A program made the translations under genes and the position numbers. A model generated the notes under the pieces. It searched no databases. It was not told where the DNA came from and saw only the letters and a list, made by a program, of their open reading frames with translations. A stretch of 64,000 nucleotides of DNA from Streptomyces cyanogenus (GTDB taxonomy: Bacteria; Actinomycetota; Actinomycetes; Streptomycetales; Streptomycetaceae): assembly GCF_017526105.1 (NCBI RefSeq), contig NZ_CP071839.1:1918501-1982500 (forward strand). The letters run 5' to 3'. Shown here one piece after another: positions 7,632 through 16,309 of the stretch; the stretch's first letter is position 1; every line of letters starts with the position of its first letter.

Positions 7632-9107
7632 ATGAACATGGCGATGATGCGCCTGAGGCGCGAGGACCCGCGCGTCGTCGGCTCGTTCAGGCTTCACCGA
7701 CGGCTCGGCGCGGGCGGTATGGGCGTGGTCTATCTCGGCTCCGACAAGAAGGGGCAGCGGGTCGCGCTGAAGGTGATCCGGCCCGATCTGGCGGAGGACC
7801 AGGAGTTCCGGTCGCGGTTCGCTCGCGAGGTGTCGGCGGCCCGGCGTATCCGCGGTGGCTGCACGGCCCGGCTGGTCGCCGCGGACCTGGAGGCCGAGCG
7901 CCCCTGGTTCGCCACCCAGTACGTGCCCGGCCCGTCCCTGCACGACAAGGTCGCCGACGAGGGGGCTCTGGGCGCGGCGGACACCGCGGCGATCGGGGCG
8001 GCCCTGTCCGAGGGGCTGGTCGCCGTGCACGAGGCGGGTGTCGTCCACCGGGACCTGAAGCCCTCCAACATCCTGCTGTCCCCCAAGGGGCCGCGGATCA
8101 TCGACTTCGGCATCGCCTGGGCCACCGGTGCCTCCACGCTCACCCACGTGGGCACCGCGGTCGGCTCCCCCGGCTTCCTCGCCCCGGAGCAGGTGCGCGG
8201 CGCCGCGGTCACCCCGGCCACCGACGTCTTCTCTCTGGGCGCGACCCTGGCGTACGCCTCGACCGGCGACTCCCCCTTCGGGCACGGCAGTTCGGAGGTG
8301 ATGCTGTACCGGGTGGTGCACGAGGAGCCGCAACTGCACGGCGTACCGGACGCGCTGGCCCCGCTGATCCGGGCCTGCCTGGCGAAGGACCCCGACGAGC
8401 GGCCCAGCACCCTGCAACTGTCGCTGCGGCTCAAGGAGATCGCCGCCCGGGAGGCACAGGGCCTGGACGGCGTACGGCCGCCCGCTCCGCGTGCCGCCGA
8501 GGCGGACCTGCCCACCGGGCGGCTCGTCGACACCTACCCCGAGCAGCAGCGCACCCAGCGGCGCGCCTCTCCCGGTACGCCGCTGCCGCGCGGCGGGACC
8601 CCGGCCCGGGGCGGTGTGCCGTCACGCGGCGGATCGGCCGCGCGCGGTGAGGTACCGGGCAGGATGTCCCCGCGGGGCGAGGTGCCGTCCCGTGGCGGGT
8701 CCGCCTCGCGCGGCGGCAGCGGTCCGCGCGGTGGCGGTGCCGCCGCCTCCCGGCCGGGTGGGGGGCGTCCCACCCCGGCGCCGCGCGGTGGCCCGCGCTC
8801 CGGCAGCGGCCGTCCCGTGCCGCGCGGCGGTTCCGGGCGGCCGGGCCGGCGGCCGGTGCGGATCAGCCTGCGGCCGGCCAACCCACGGCTGCTGCGGCAG
8901 CGGCTGTTCGTGTTCGTGGTGGTGACGCTGCTGGTCGCCCTCGGTATCGCGGTGGCGCAGGGCTGTCAGGGGCCGGCGCGCGGGCTCGGGGACGACGGCG
9001 GGGTGCGGCGGCAGCGGCACGCGCAGCCGAGCCACCCGCCGTCGGACGACGGCAAGGTGGTGTCCGACCGGCAGGCGTCGGCAGTGAGCCACGACGCCGG
9101 GAACTGA
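7632..9107 (+). CDS. Membrane-anchored serine/threonine protein kinase
   Basis: A 491-residue Hanks-type kinase. The kinase domain (about 17-275) has glycine loop GAGGMGVVYLG, VALKVI with the ATP lysine, HRDLKPSN (about 138), DFG (about 158) and APE in FLAPEQ, so all catalytic residues are present. Residues about 316-412 are a disordered basic linker of repeated R-G-G units. One TM helix follows (about 423-442), then an external tail of about 50 residues without PASTA repeats. It is therefore a receptor-like kinase with a very small sensor. The start is the ATG after GCGGGG. Confidence 0.9.
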   Translation: MNMAMMRLRREDPRVVGSFRLHRRLGAGGMGVVYLGSDKKGQRVALKVIRPDLAEDQEFRSRFAREVSAARRIRGGCTARLVAADLEAERPWFATQYVPGPSLHDKVADEGALGAADTAAIGAALSEGLVAVHEAGVVHRDLKPSNILLSPKGPRIIDFGIAWATGASTLTHVGTAVGSPGFLAPEQVRGAAVTPATDVFSLGATLAYASTGDSPFGHGSSEVMLYRVVHEEPQLHGVPDALAPLIRACLAKDPDERPSTLQLSLRLKEIAAREAQGLDGVRPPAPRAAEADLPTGRLVDTYPEQQRTQRRASPGTPLPRGGTPARGGVPSRGGSAARGEVPGRMSPRGEVPSRGGSASRGGSGPRGGGAAASRPGGGRPTPAPRGGPRSGSGRPVPRGGSGRPGRRPVRISLRPANPRLLRQRLFVFVVVTLLVALGIAVAQGCQGPARGLGDDGGVRRQRHAQPSHPPSDDGKVVSDRQASAVSHDAGN

Positions 9108-9151
9108 GCGCTGCGGGCCCGCCGGTCCACGGCGTATCGCGGGTGTCCTGG

Positions 9152-9970
9152 TCAGGACTCCGGTCGGCCCGTGGCCACCGCGTAGAAGGCGACCGCGGCG
9201 GCCGCGCCGACGTTGAGCGAGTCGACGCCGTGGGACATCGGGATGCGGACCCACTCGTCGGCCGCGACCAGAGCCTGCGTGGACAGTCCGTCGCCCTCGG
9301 CACCGAGCATCAGGGCCACCCGGTCCATCCTGTGCGGGGCGGCCTCGTCCAGGGTGCGGGCCTTCTCGTCCGGGGTGAGGGCGAGCAGGGTGAAGCCGGC
9401 CTCGCGGACCGAGTCCAGACCCTTGGGCCAGGTCTCCAGACGGGCGTACGGCACCGAGAACACCGCGCCCATGGACACCTTGACGCTCCGTCGGTACAGC
9501 GGGTCGGCGCAGTCGGGCGACAGCAGCACCGCGTCCATGCCGAGGGCGGCCGCCGACCGGAATATCGCCCCGATGTTCGTGTGATCGTTGACGGATTCCA
9601 TGATCACGACCCGGCGGGCGGTCTGCAGGAGGTCACCGGCCGTCGGCAGCGGCTTGCGCTGCATGGAGGCGAGGGCGCCACGGTGCACGTGGTAGCCGGT
9701 GACGCGTTCGGCGAGTTCCGGGCTGACGGCGTACACCGGGGCCGGGAGTTCGTCGATGACGTCACGCATGACGTCGATCCACTTGGCCGAGAGCAGCATC
9801 GACCGCATCTCGTAGCCGGCCTCCTTCGCCCTGCGGATGACCTTCTCGCCCTCGGCGATGAACAGGCCCTCGGCGGGCTCGCGCCTGCGGCGCAGCTCGA
9901 CGTCGGTCAGGCCCGTGTAGTCGGCCAGGCGCGGGTCGTCGGGATCCTCGACGGTGATGAGATCGGCCAC
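9152..9970 (-). CDS. TrmH/SpoU-family RNA 2'-O-methyltransferase
   Basis: A 272-residue SPOUT methylase. The N-terminal part (about 1-105) is an RNA substrate-binding domain. The C-terminal trefoil-knot domain has the three SpoU motifs: NIGAIFRSA, LMLGAEGDGLS and IPMSHGVDSLNVGAAAAV. It should transfer a methyl from S-adenosylmethionine to a ribose 2'-OH in rRNA or tRNA. The exact target cannot be read from sequence, and members of this family also include nosiheptide/thiostrepton resistance methylases. It converges with the kinase gene. Confidence 0.88.
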   Translation of the reverse strand: MADLITVEDPDDPRLADYTGLTDVELRRRREPAEGLFIAEGEKVIRRAKEAGYEMRSMLLSAKWIDVMRDVIDELPAPVYAVSPELAERVTGYHVHRGALASMQRKPLPTAGDLLQTARRVVIMESVNDHTNIGAIFRSAAALGMDAVLLSPDCADPLYRRSVKVSMGAVFSVPYARLETWPKGLDSVREAGFTLLALTPDEKARTLDEAAPHRMDRVALMLGAEGDGLSTQALVAADEWVRIPMSHGVDSLNVGAAAAVAFYAVATGRPES

Positions 9971-10087
9971 AGGGTGATACTGCCTTGTCCTGGGTGTGGT
10001 GCCAACGGCTGGGAAGGGGTGGGTTACCCCGGGTTACGCGTGATCAAGCCAAGGTCGTCGGTGGTCACGCGGTGCTCGGGCGCGGTC

Positions 10088-11320
10088 TCACGCCGGGGTC
10101 TGGGAGCCGACCCGGACGACCTCGCCGATGACGATGACCGCCGGGGGCTTCACCTCCTCCGTCCGTACCGTCTCGGCGACCGTGGCCAGGGTCGCGTCCA
10201 CGCGCCGCTGGGCGGCCGTCGTGCCCTCCTGCACCAGGGCGACCGGCGTCTCGGGGGACTTGCCGTGCGCGACGAGCGTCTCGGCGATCTTGCCGATCTT
10301 GTCGACGCCCATCAGGATCACGAGGGTGCCGGTGAGCTTCGCCAGGGACGGCCAGTCGACCAGCGAGCGCTCGTCGTCCGGGGCGACGTGGCCGCTCACG
10401 ACCGTGAACTCGTGGGCCACGCCCCGGTGCGTGACCGGGATGCCGGCCGCACCCGGCACCGAGATCGAGCTGGAGATGCCCGGCACCACCGTGCACGGGA
10501 TGCCGGCCTCGGCGAGCGCCTGGACCTCCTCCATGCCGCGGCCGAAGACGTACGGGTCGCCGCCCTTGAGCCGGACGACCGCCTTGCCCTGCTTGGCGTG
10601 CGCGATGAGCGCGTTGTTGATGGCCTCCTGGGCCATGAAGCGGCCGTACGGGATCTTCGCCGCGTCGATCACCTCGACGTGCGGCGGGAGTTCGGCGAGC
10701 AGGTCGCGCGGGCCGAGCCGGTCGGCGATGACGACGTCCGCCTCGGCGAGCAGGCGCCGGCCGCGGACCGTGATCAGGTCGGGGTCGCCGGGGCCGCCGC
10801 CGACCAGGGCCACGCCGGGGGTGCGGGTGCGGTGGTGCGGGGCGACGAGGGTGCCGTCGCGCAGGCCCTCGACGACCGCGTCACGGATGGCGGCGGTGTG
10901 CCGGGGGTCGCGGCCCCGCGCGTGCGTGGTGAGTACGGCGACGGTGACGCCCTCGCTGTGGCCGGTCGCCGGGGTCCAGGCGGTCGCCTGGTCGGCGTCG
11001 TCGGAGCGGACGCACCACACTCGGTGGCGCTCCGCCTCCGCGGAGGCGGCGGCGTTGGCCTCGGGGTCGCTGGTGGCGATGAGGGCGTACCAGGCCTCGG
11101 CGAGGTCGCCGTCCTGGTACGCGCGCCGCACCCAGGTGATCTCCCCCGCGTCCGCCATGGCCTCGACCGAGGGGGTCGCGTGCGGGGAGACGAGGACGAT
11201 GTCCGCGCCGGCCGCGATGAGCGCCGGGAGGCGGCGCTGGGCGACCTGGCCGCCGCCGAGGACGACCACGCGGCGGCCGGAGAGGCGAAGGCCTACGGGG
11301 TAGGCGGGGTGTTCGGCCAT
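10088..11320 (-). CDS. cysG: Uroporphyrinogen-III C-methyltransferase fused to a siroheme-synthase N-domain
   Basis: 410 residues. The N-terminal domain (about 1-110) has the NAD-binding loop VVVLGGGQVAQRR typical of precorrin-2 dehydrogenase/ferrochelatase (CysG-N). The C-terminal domain (about 167-405) is SUMT: VGGGPGDPDLITVRG, RLKGGDPYVFGRG and IPVTHRG. It methylates uroporphyrinogen III at C2 and C7 with two SAM to give precorrin-2, the branch point to cobalamin and siroheme. The neighbours bluB-cobT and cobL point to cobalamin. GAGGAG precedes the ATG. It is also named cobA in Streptomyces. Confidence 0.9.
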   Translation of the reverse strand: MAEHPAYPVGLRLSGRRVVVLGGGQVAQRRLPALIAAGADIVLVSPHATPSVEAMADAGEITWVRRAYQDGDLAEAWYALIATSDPEANAAASAEAERHRVWCVRSDDADQATAWTPATGHSEGVTVAVLTTHARGRDPRHTAAIRDAVVEGLRDGTLVAPHHRTRTPGVALVGGGPGDPDLITVRGRRLLAEADVVIADRLGPRDLLAELPPHVEVIDAAKIPYGRFMAQEAINNALIAHAKQGKAVVRLKGGDPYVFGRGMEEVQALAEAGIPCTVVPGISSSISVPGAAGIPVTHRGVAHEFTVVSGHVAPDDERSLVDWPSLAKLTGTLVILMGVDKIGKIAETLVAHGKSPETPVALVQEGTTAAQRRVDATLATVAETVRTEEVKPPAVIVIGEVVRVGSQTPA

Positions 11321-11387
11321 GAGGGGCGGCTCCTCGTGCAGCTGTGCGATGGGCGCGCTGCACCTTCGGAGCGGCCCTGACGTGCAG

Positions 11388-11393
11388 ATTTTA
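11388..11393 (-). promoter_or_regulatory. Possible -10 box for cysG
   Basis: TAAAAT on the minus strand, in an AT-rich pocket 68 bp upstream of cysG and just downstream of the bluB-cobT terminator. It is a good TANNNT match, but the -35 is poor. Confidence 0.35.
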
Positions 11394-11416
11394 AGTGGTG
11401 GACAGGGCACGGGACA

Positions 11417-11450
11417 CGGGTGGTCCGACAGCTGAACACCGGACCACCCG
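11417..11450. terminator. Terminator after bluB-cobT
   Basis: An 11-bp perfect inverted repeat (CGGGTGGTCCG at 11417-11427 and its complement at 11440-11450) with a 12-nt loop, starting 11 nt after the stop of the BluB-CobT gene on the minus strand. Confidence 0.75.
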
Positions 11451-11460
11451 TCCCGCGGGC

Positions 11461-14400
11461 CTACTTCTCCGTGACCCCCGCCGAATCGAACGTGGCCACC
11501 TCGTGCATGGCCCGCGCGGTGCTCTGGACCAGCGGCAGGGCGAGCAGGGCGCCCGTGCCCTCACCGAGGCGCAGGTCGAGGTCGACCAGCGGGCGCAGGC
11601 CCAGCTTGTTGAGGGCGGCGACGTGGCCGGGCTCGGCGCTGCGGTGGCCGGCGATGCAGGCCGCGAGCACCTCGGGCGCGATGGCGCGGGCCACCAGGGC
11701 CGCGGCACCGGCGCTGACGCCGTCCAGGATCACCGGCGTACGCAGCGAGGCACCGCCGAGCAGCAGGCCGACGATGGCCGCGTGCTCGAAGCCGCCGATC
11801 GCCGCGAGGACCCCGATCGGGTCGGCCGGGTCCGGCTGGTGGAGCTCCAGGGCGCGGCGGACCACCTCGGTCTTGCGGGCCAGGGTCTCGTCGTTGATGC
11901 CCGTGCCGCGCCCGGTCACCTCGGCCGGGTCGGCGCCGGTGAAGACCGAGATCAGCGCGGCGGACGCGGTGGTGTTGGCGATGCCCATCTCACCGGTGAG
12001 CAGCGCCTTGTTGCCGGCCGCCACCAGGTCGCGGGCGGTCTCGATGCCGACCTCGATGGCCGCCCTGGCCTCCTCGCGGGTCATCGCGGGGCCGGTGGTC
12101 ATGTCGGACGTACCACCGCGGATCTTGCGCGGCAGCAGGCCCGGGGTGGCCGGCAGGTCGGCGGCCACGCCCACGTCCACGACGCACACCTCGGCGCCGA
12201 CCTGGGCGGCGAAGGCGTTGCAGACGGCTCCCCCGCCGAGGAAGTTGGCCACCATCTGGGCCGTGACCTCCTGCGGCCAGGGGGTGACACCCTGGGCGTG
12301 CACGCCGTGGTCGCCGGCGAAGATCGCGACGGCTGCGGGCTCCGGGATCGGCGGCGGGCACTGCCGGGAGAGCCCGGACAGCTGCGCGGAGATGATCTCC
12401 AGCATGCCGAGCGCGCCGGCCGGCTTGGTCATGCGCTTCTGGCGCTCCCACGCCTCGCCGAGCGCCTTGGCGTCGAGCGGGCGGATCTGTGCGACGGTCT
12501 CGGCGAGCAGGTCGTGGGGTTCCTCTCCGGGCAGGGCGCGGCGGCCGTACGTCTCCTCGTGCACCACCCAGGACAGGGGGCGTCGCTTGGACCAGCCGGC
12601 CTGCATCAGCTCGGGCTCGTCCGGGAACTCGTCGACGTACCCGACACACAGGTAGGCGACGACCTCCAGGTGCTCGGGCAGGCCGAGCGCGCGGACCATC
12701 TCCCGCTCGTCGAAGAAGCTGACCCAGCCGACGCCGAGGCCTTCGGCGCGGGCGGCGAGCCAGAGGTTCTCCACCGCGAGCGCCGAGGAGTAGGGCGCCA
12801 TCTGCGGCTGGGTGTGACGGCCGAGCGTGTGCCGGCCGCCGCGGGTCGGGTCGGCGGTGACGACGATGTTGACCGGGGTGTCGAGGATCGCCTCGATCTT
12901 CAGTTCCTTGAACTGCTTGGCCCGGCCCTTCGGCAGCGACTTGGCGTAGGCCTCGCGCTGACGCATCGCCAGTTCGTGCATCGTCTGCCGGGTCTCGGCG
13001 GAGCGGATGACGACGAAGTCCCAGGGCTGCGAGTGGCCCACGGACGGCGCGGTGTGCGCGGCCTCCAGGACTCTGAGCAGCACCTCGTGCGGGATGGGGT
13101 CGCTGCGGAAGCCGTTGCGGATGTCGCGGCGCTCGCGCATGACCTTCAGGACGGCCTCGCGCTCGGCGTCGGCGTAGCCGGGCGCGGCCGGGCCGGTGGA
13201 CTGTCGTGCTTCCGCCACTGCGGCCGTGCTCTCTTCCTGTTCGGCGGCCCTGGTCTGCAGGTCCTCCGCGTGCTGTACGACATCGGGGGCGGGCTCGGCG
13301 TCGGGCGCGGCCGGTACGACGTCCGGCTCGCCCTCGCGCGGCGCGGGCACCGTGGCCACGGCCTCCGGCTGCTCCTGCGGGCCCTGCGGGTCCTGCGCGG
13401 GCAGGACCAGGGGCTGCGGCGGGGTGGGCGCCAGGTGCGGGGTGGTGGGCACCTGGCCCTCCACCGGCACGAACTGCCCGAGCGGCTGCTCCGGGTCCGG
13501 CTCCACCGGCAGTCCGGAGGGCAGCCGCTGCTCCGTGTCCTGCGCGGGCGCGGCGGCTACGGCGGCATCCGGTGCCTGCGGCTGCTGCTGCGCCGCGGCC
13601 TGGGCGTCGGCTGTGTGCCGGGCGGCCTCGGCGAGCTGCGGGCCCTGGGCGGCGTGGGGCACGGCCGGCTCGGCCGCCTCCGCGGCACCGGGGGTGTCGG
13701 CGGCTGCGGGTGCGGCGGGCTGCTCCGTGCCGGCGTGCGGGGCCGCTGCGGCGGACTCCGCTACGGCGCCGGGGGCGTCGGGGACCGGCTGAGCCGTGAC
13801 CTGGGGGGCGACCGGCTCGGCGGCCTGGACGGCCGCCGGGGCGGGAGCCGCGGCGATGTGCTGGGGGGCGTCCGGTGCGGCAACAGCCGCGCCGGTCTGC
13901 TGGTCCGTGGCCGGAGCGGCAGCCACCGCCTCGGCGGCCAGGGCCGCGTCCTGGGCGCCGGCTACGTCGGCCGCCTCGGCCCCACTCTGGTCCTCGACGG
14001 CTGCTTGGGCCTCGACGGGAGCTTGGGCCTGGGCGGCCGCCTGGGCCTCCACAGGAGCTTGGGCCTGGGCGGGCGCCTGGGCCTCGACGGGAGCTTGGGG
14101 CTGGGCGGGCGCCTGGGCCTCCACAGGAGCTTGGACCTGGGCGGGCGCCTGGGCCTCGACGGGAGCCTGGGGCGGGGTGACGCCAGCGACCTGTGGGGCG
14201 TCGGCGACCTGCGGCGCGGCAGCAACCGGCTCGGAACCATTGGCCTGCGGCACGGCAGCAGCCGGCACAGCATCCGCGGCCTGCGCCGGGGCGGCAGCCT
14301 CCGGTGCTTCGGCGGGCTGGGCAACACCGGTCGGCTGCACGGCATCCGCGGCCTGCACAGCGGTAACAGCCTCCGGCGCGCCGACAGACTGAGCAGCACC

Positions 14401-15966
14401 CGCCGGCGGCACGCCGTCCGCGGCCTGCGCGACGGCAACAACCTCCGAGGCGTCGACAGACTGAGCAACACCGGACGGCTGCACGGCATCCGCGGCCTGC
14501 ACAGCGGCGACAGTCTCCGGGGCCTCGGCGGGCCGCGCGGCAGCCGAGGGCTGCACGACGTCGACACGCTCCGCGGCCTCGACGGCGGGCCCCGCTGCGG
14601 CAGCCTGTGCGGCGTCGGTCCGTACTGCTTCGGCCGCCCGGGCGACCTCGGCCGGCTGCGTGCCCTGCTCCGGCCCGGCGGGCGCGGCGTGCTGGGCCGC
14701 GTCGGCCGTCTCGACGGGTGCGGGACCGGCCTCCGAAGTGACTTCGGCGCCGGCGGTCTCCGCGGGCTGCGCGTTGTCCGGTGTCTCGGCCGGTACGGCC
14801 TGTCCCGGCGCCGACTCGACCGGAACGAACTGTTCCGGCGCGTCCGCCACGGGGGCCTCCGGCATCGGCTGGGCCTGGGCGGCGCCCGGCTCGACTCCCT
14901 GTGCGCCGCCCGGCACCTCGGCGGCCTGCGCCGGACCGGGTTCGCCACCCTCCGGGGCGGCAACGGCACCGTCGACAGCCTCTGCACCCGGCCCCGCCGC
15001 AGCCGCCTCGACCGCGGCAGCCGTACCGGCAACGGTCCCGCCGTCACCGGACACCACACCCGCTTCCGCACCCACGGCACCCGGGGCAGCCTCGGCACCC
15101 GGCCCCGCCGCAGCCGCCTCGGCCGCCGCAGCCGTACCGGCAACGGCCCCGCCGTCACCGGACACCACACCCGCTTCCGCACCCTCCGCAACCGGGACAC
15201 CCTCGGCGGCCGATGCGGTGTACACCCCGTCATGGGCGTGCACCGGCTGGGCCCCGTCGTGGCCGTGCACGACCGGCACCTGGCCGGTGTCGCCGACCGG
15301 GGTCTGGGCCGCCGCCTGGCTCGCGAGGCGGGCCATCGCGGCCTGTGCCGCGTCGGTCTGCCCGGCGGGCGTGGCCGGACCAACCGTTTCGGCAGCCGGT
15401 GCCTGGGTGCCGGCCTGGGCCGGTGCCGAGCCCCAGGGGGCCGCGCTCTGCGGAGCCATCTCGCGCAGCGGCTGGCCGTCGAGGTACTCGGGGCCGGCGG
15501 TCTGCGGCCCGGGCTGCCGTACCGGCGCTCCGGCGGGGCCGCGGTCGGCGAGGGAGCGGACCGGGCTCGCGGAGGAGTCGGGGATCGGCGGGCCCAGGTG
15601 CAGCGGCCGGCGCGGCGGCTGCGGCGCGGCCGCCGGGTCGTGCGGCGCCGTGAGGATGGGCGACGGGGTGGCGGAGACGGGGCCCGAGTCGGGCAGCCGG
15701 ACACCGCTCAGGTCGACCGAGCCGCTGTCGCGGCCTGCCGTCTCGTGCGGACCCGGCTCGTGGACGGCCTCAACCACCGGCTCCGGAGCGGGTGGCGGCA
15801 CTTCGTTGCCCCACGCGCCCTGGGCACCCGGCAGCAGCAGGTCTTCGTCCTCGGCGGGCGCCTCGGAGAGGTAGGTGTACGCACCGTGCGCGGGGACGCC
15901 CGGCTGCTCCACCATGCCTGCGCTCTCCGGCTGCCCCTCGCCCGGGACCTGGCCGGTGTCGGTCAT
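11461..15966 (-). CDS. cobT: BluB-CobT fusion with a giant repetitive N-terminal extension
   Basis: 1501 residues in three parts. Residues about 1-930 are low-complexity Ala/Pro/Glu/Val/Gln-rich, with internal repeats. Residues about 933-1140 are a BluB-type flavin oxidase (RRDIRNGF, APSVGHSQPWDFV, LDTPVNIVVTADPTR, AEGLGVGWVSFFDE), which makes 5,6-dimethylbenzimidazole from FMN. Residues about 1150-1495 are CobT (GDHGVHAQGVTPWPQEVT, GEMGIANTTASAAL, GRGTGI, HRSAEPGH), which joins that base to nicotinate mononucleotide to give alpha-ribazole phosphate. Thus base synthesis and activation are on one chain. GAGGGG precedes the ATG; the frame is open further upstream to 16236 without an RBS. Confidence 0.88.
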   Translation of the reverse strand: MTDTGQVPGEGQPESAGMVEQPGVPAHGAYTYLSEAPAEDEDLLLPGAQGAWGNEVPPPAPEPVVEAVHEPGPHETAGRDSGSVDLSGVRLPDSGPVSATPSPILTAPHDPAAAPQPPRRPLHLGPPIPDSSASPVRSLADRGPAGAPVRQPGPQTAGPEYLDGQPLREMAPQSAAPWGSAPAQAGTQAPAAETVGPATPAGQTDAAQAAMARLASQAAAQTPVGDTGQVPVVHGHDGAQPVHAHDGVYTASAAEGVPVAEGAEAGVVSGDGGAVAGTAAAAEAAAAGPGAEAAPGAVGAEAGVVSGDGGTVAGTAAAVEAAAAGPGAEAVDGAVAAPEGGEPGPAQAAEVPGGAQGVEPGAAQAQPMPEAPVADAPEQFVPVESAPGQAVPAETPDNAQPAETAGAEVTSEAGPAPVETADAAQHAAPAGPEQGTQPAEVARAAEAVRTDAAQAAAAGPAVEAAERVDVVQPSAAARPAEAPETVAAVQAADAVQPSGVAQSVDASEVVAVAQAADGVPPAGAAQSVGAPEAVTAVQAADAVQPTGVAQPAEAPEAAAPAQAADAVPAAAVPQANGSEPVAAAPQVADAPQVAGVTPPQAPVEAQAPAQVQAPVEAQAPAQPQAPVEAQAPAQAQAPVEAQAAAQAQAPVEAQAAVEDQSGAEAADVAGAQDAALAAEAVAAAPATDQQTGAAVAAPDAPQHIAAAPAPAAVQAAEPVAPQVTAQPVPDAPGAVAESAAAAPHAGTEQPAAPAAADTPGAAEAAEPAVPHAAQGPQLAEAARHTADAQAAAQQQPQAPDAAVAAAPAQDTEQRLPSGLPVEPDPEQPLGQFVPVEGQVPTTPHLAPTPPQPLVLPAQDPQGPQEQPEAVATVPAPREGEPDVVPAAPDAEPAPDVVQHAEDLQTRAAEQEESTAAVAEARQSTGPAAPGYADAEREAVLKVMRERRDIRNGFRSDPIPHEVLLRVLEAAHTAPSVGHSQPWDFVVIRSAETRQTMHELAMRQREAYAKSLPKGRAKQFKELKIEAILDTPVNIVVTADPTRGGRHTLGRHTQPQMAPYSSALAVENLWLAARAEGLGVGWVSFFDEREMVRALGLPEHLEVVAYLCVGYVDEFPDEPELMQAGWSKRRPLSWVVHEETYGRRALPGEEPHDLLAETVAQIRPLDAKALGEAWERQKRMTKPAGALGMLEIISAQLSGLSRQCPPPIPEPAAVAIFAGDHGVHAQGVTPWPQEVTAQMVANFLGGGAVCNAFAAQVGAEVCVVDVGVAADLPATPGLLPRKIRGGTSDMTTGPAMTREEARAAIEVGIETARDLVAAGNKALLTGEMGIANTTASAALISVFTGADPAEVTGRGTGINDETLARKTEVVRRALELHQPDPADPIGVLAAIGGFEHAAIVGLLLGGASLRTPVILDGVSAGAAALVARAIAPEVLAACIAGHRSAEPGHVAALNKLGLRPLVDLDLRLGEGTGALLALPLVQSTARAMHEVATFDSAGVTEK
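13985..14530 (-). repeat. Tandem peptide repeats in the BluB-CobT N-terminus
   Basis: Two nested kinds of repeat are visible in the coding strand: a ten-residue unit close to APVEAQAPAQ repeated about six times (about 13990-14165), and a unit of about 24 residues of the form QAADAVQPxGVAQ repeated about four times (about 14255-14530). Both are degenerate at the DNA level. Confidence 0.7.
14985..15190 (-). repeat. Tandem duplication of about 35 codons in the BluB-CobT N-terminus
   Basis: Two successive copies beginning EAGVVSGDGGxVAGTAAA and ending AAAAGPGAEA, nearly identical in protein and DNA. This indicates recent slippage or unequal crossing-over inside the low-complexity domain. Confidence 0.7.
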
Positions 15967-16309
15967 GCGTACCCCTCGCCCATCGGTTTGTGCTCCTACG
16001 ACCAGCTCACCCGGAACGGCGCACCGACCGCCCCGCAGTGAAGAACGAGCGTCCGTGCCCAGCGGCACGAACGACCCGCCGGAAAAGGCGACAAAGCCAT
16101 TCAGTGGCATTGTCCCGGTCGTTCCGCCGTCGCGACAGCATGATCCGCGACAGCCCGCTGTGGACTGCGCCACGTTGCGCGTCCTCCGGTTCCGCAGTAC
16201 CGCACCCACCCCAAAACGGGCGTGCGATCCGGACATTGGCGAACGAAGTTCGGGCCACCGGTGCGGTACAACGATCGGCCAGCCTACCGCGCGCGGTACG
16301 ACAACAGGA
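15967..16309. other. 343-bp gap between cobL and bluB-cobT
   Basis: The gap upstream of the fusion gene holds no other gene. The minus strand has a TAGGCT hexamer at about 16276, a possible -10 without a clear -35. I looked for the conserved core of a cobalamin riboswitch and did not see one. Confidence 0.4.

Noticed and set aside
10021..10037. GGGTTAC direct repeat between the RNA methylase and cysG
   Set aside because: Only two 7-mers, 10 bp apart, with no promoter context; too little to call an operator.
9971..10087. Additional small gene between the RNA methylase and cysG
   Set aside because: No start, ribosome binding site or sensible composition in any frame.
11395..16041. 1548-codon plus-strand open frame opposite bluB-cobT
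   Set aside because: It is the antisense shadow of the fusion gene. Its Gly/Leu/Arg-rich composition mirrors the Ala/Pro-rich repeats, and the minus strand encodes clear BluB and CobT domains.
15967..16309. Cobalamin riboswitch upstream of bluB-cobT
   Set aside because: The gap is large enough, but I could not find the conserved core sequence; an Infernal search with the cobalamin model would settle it.
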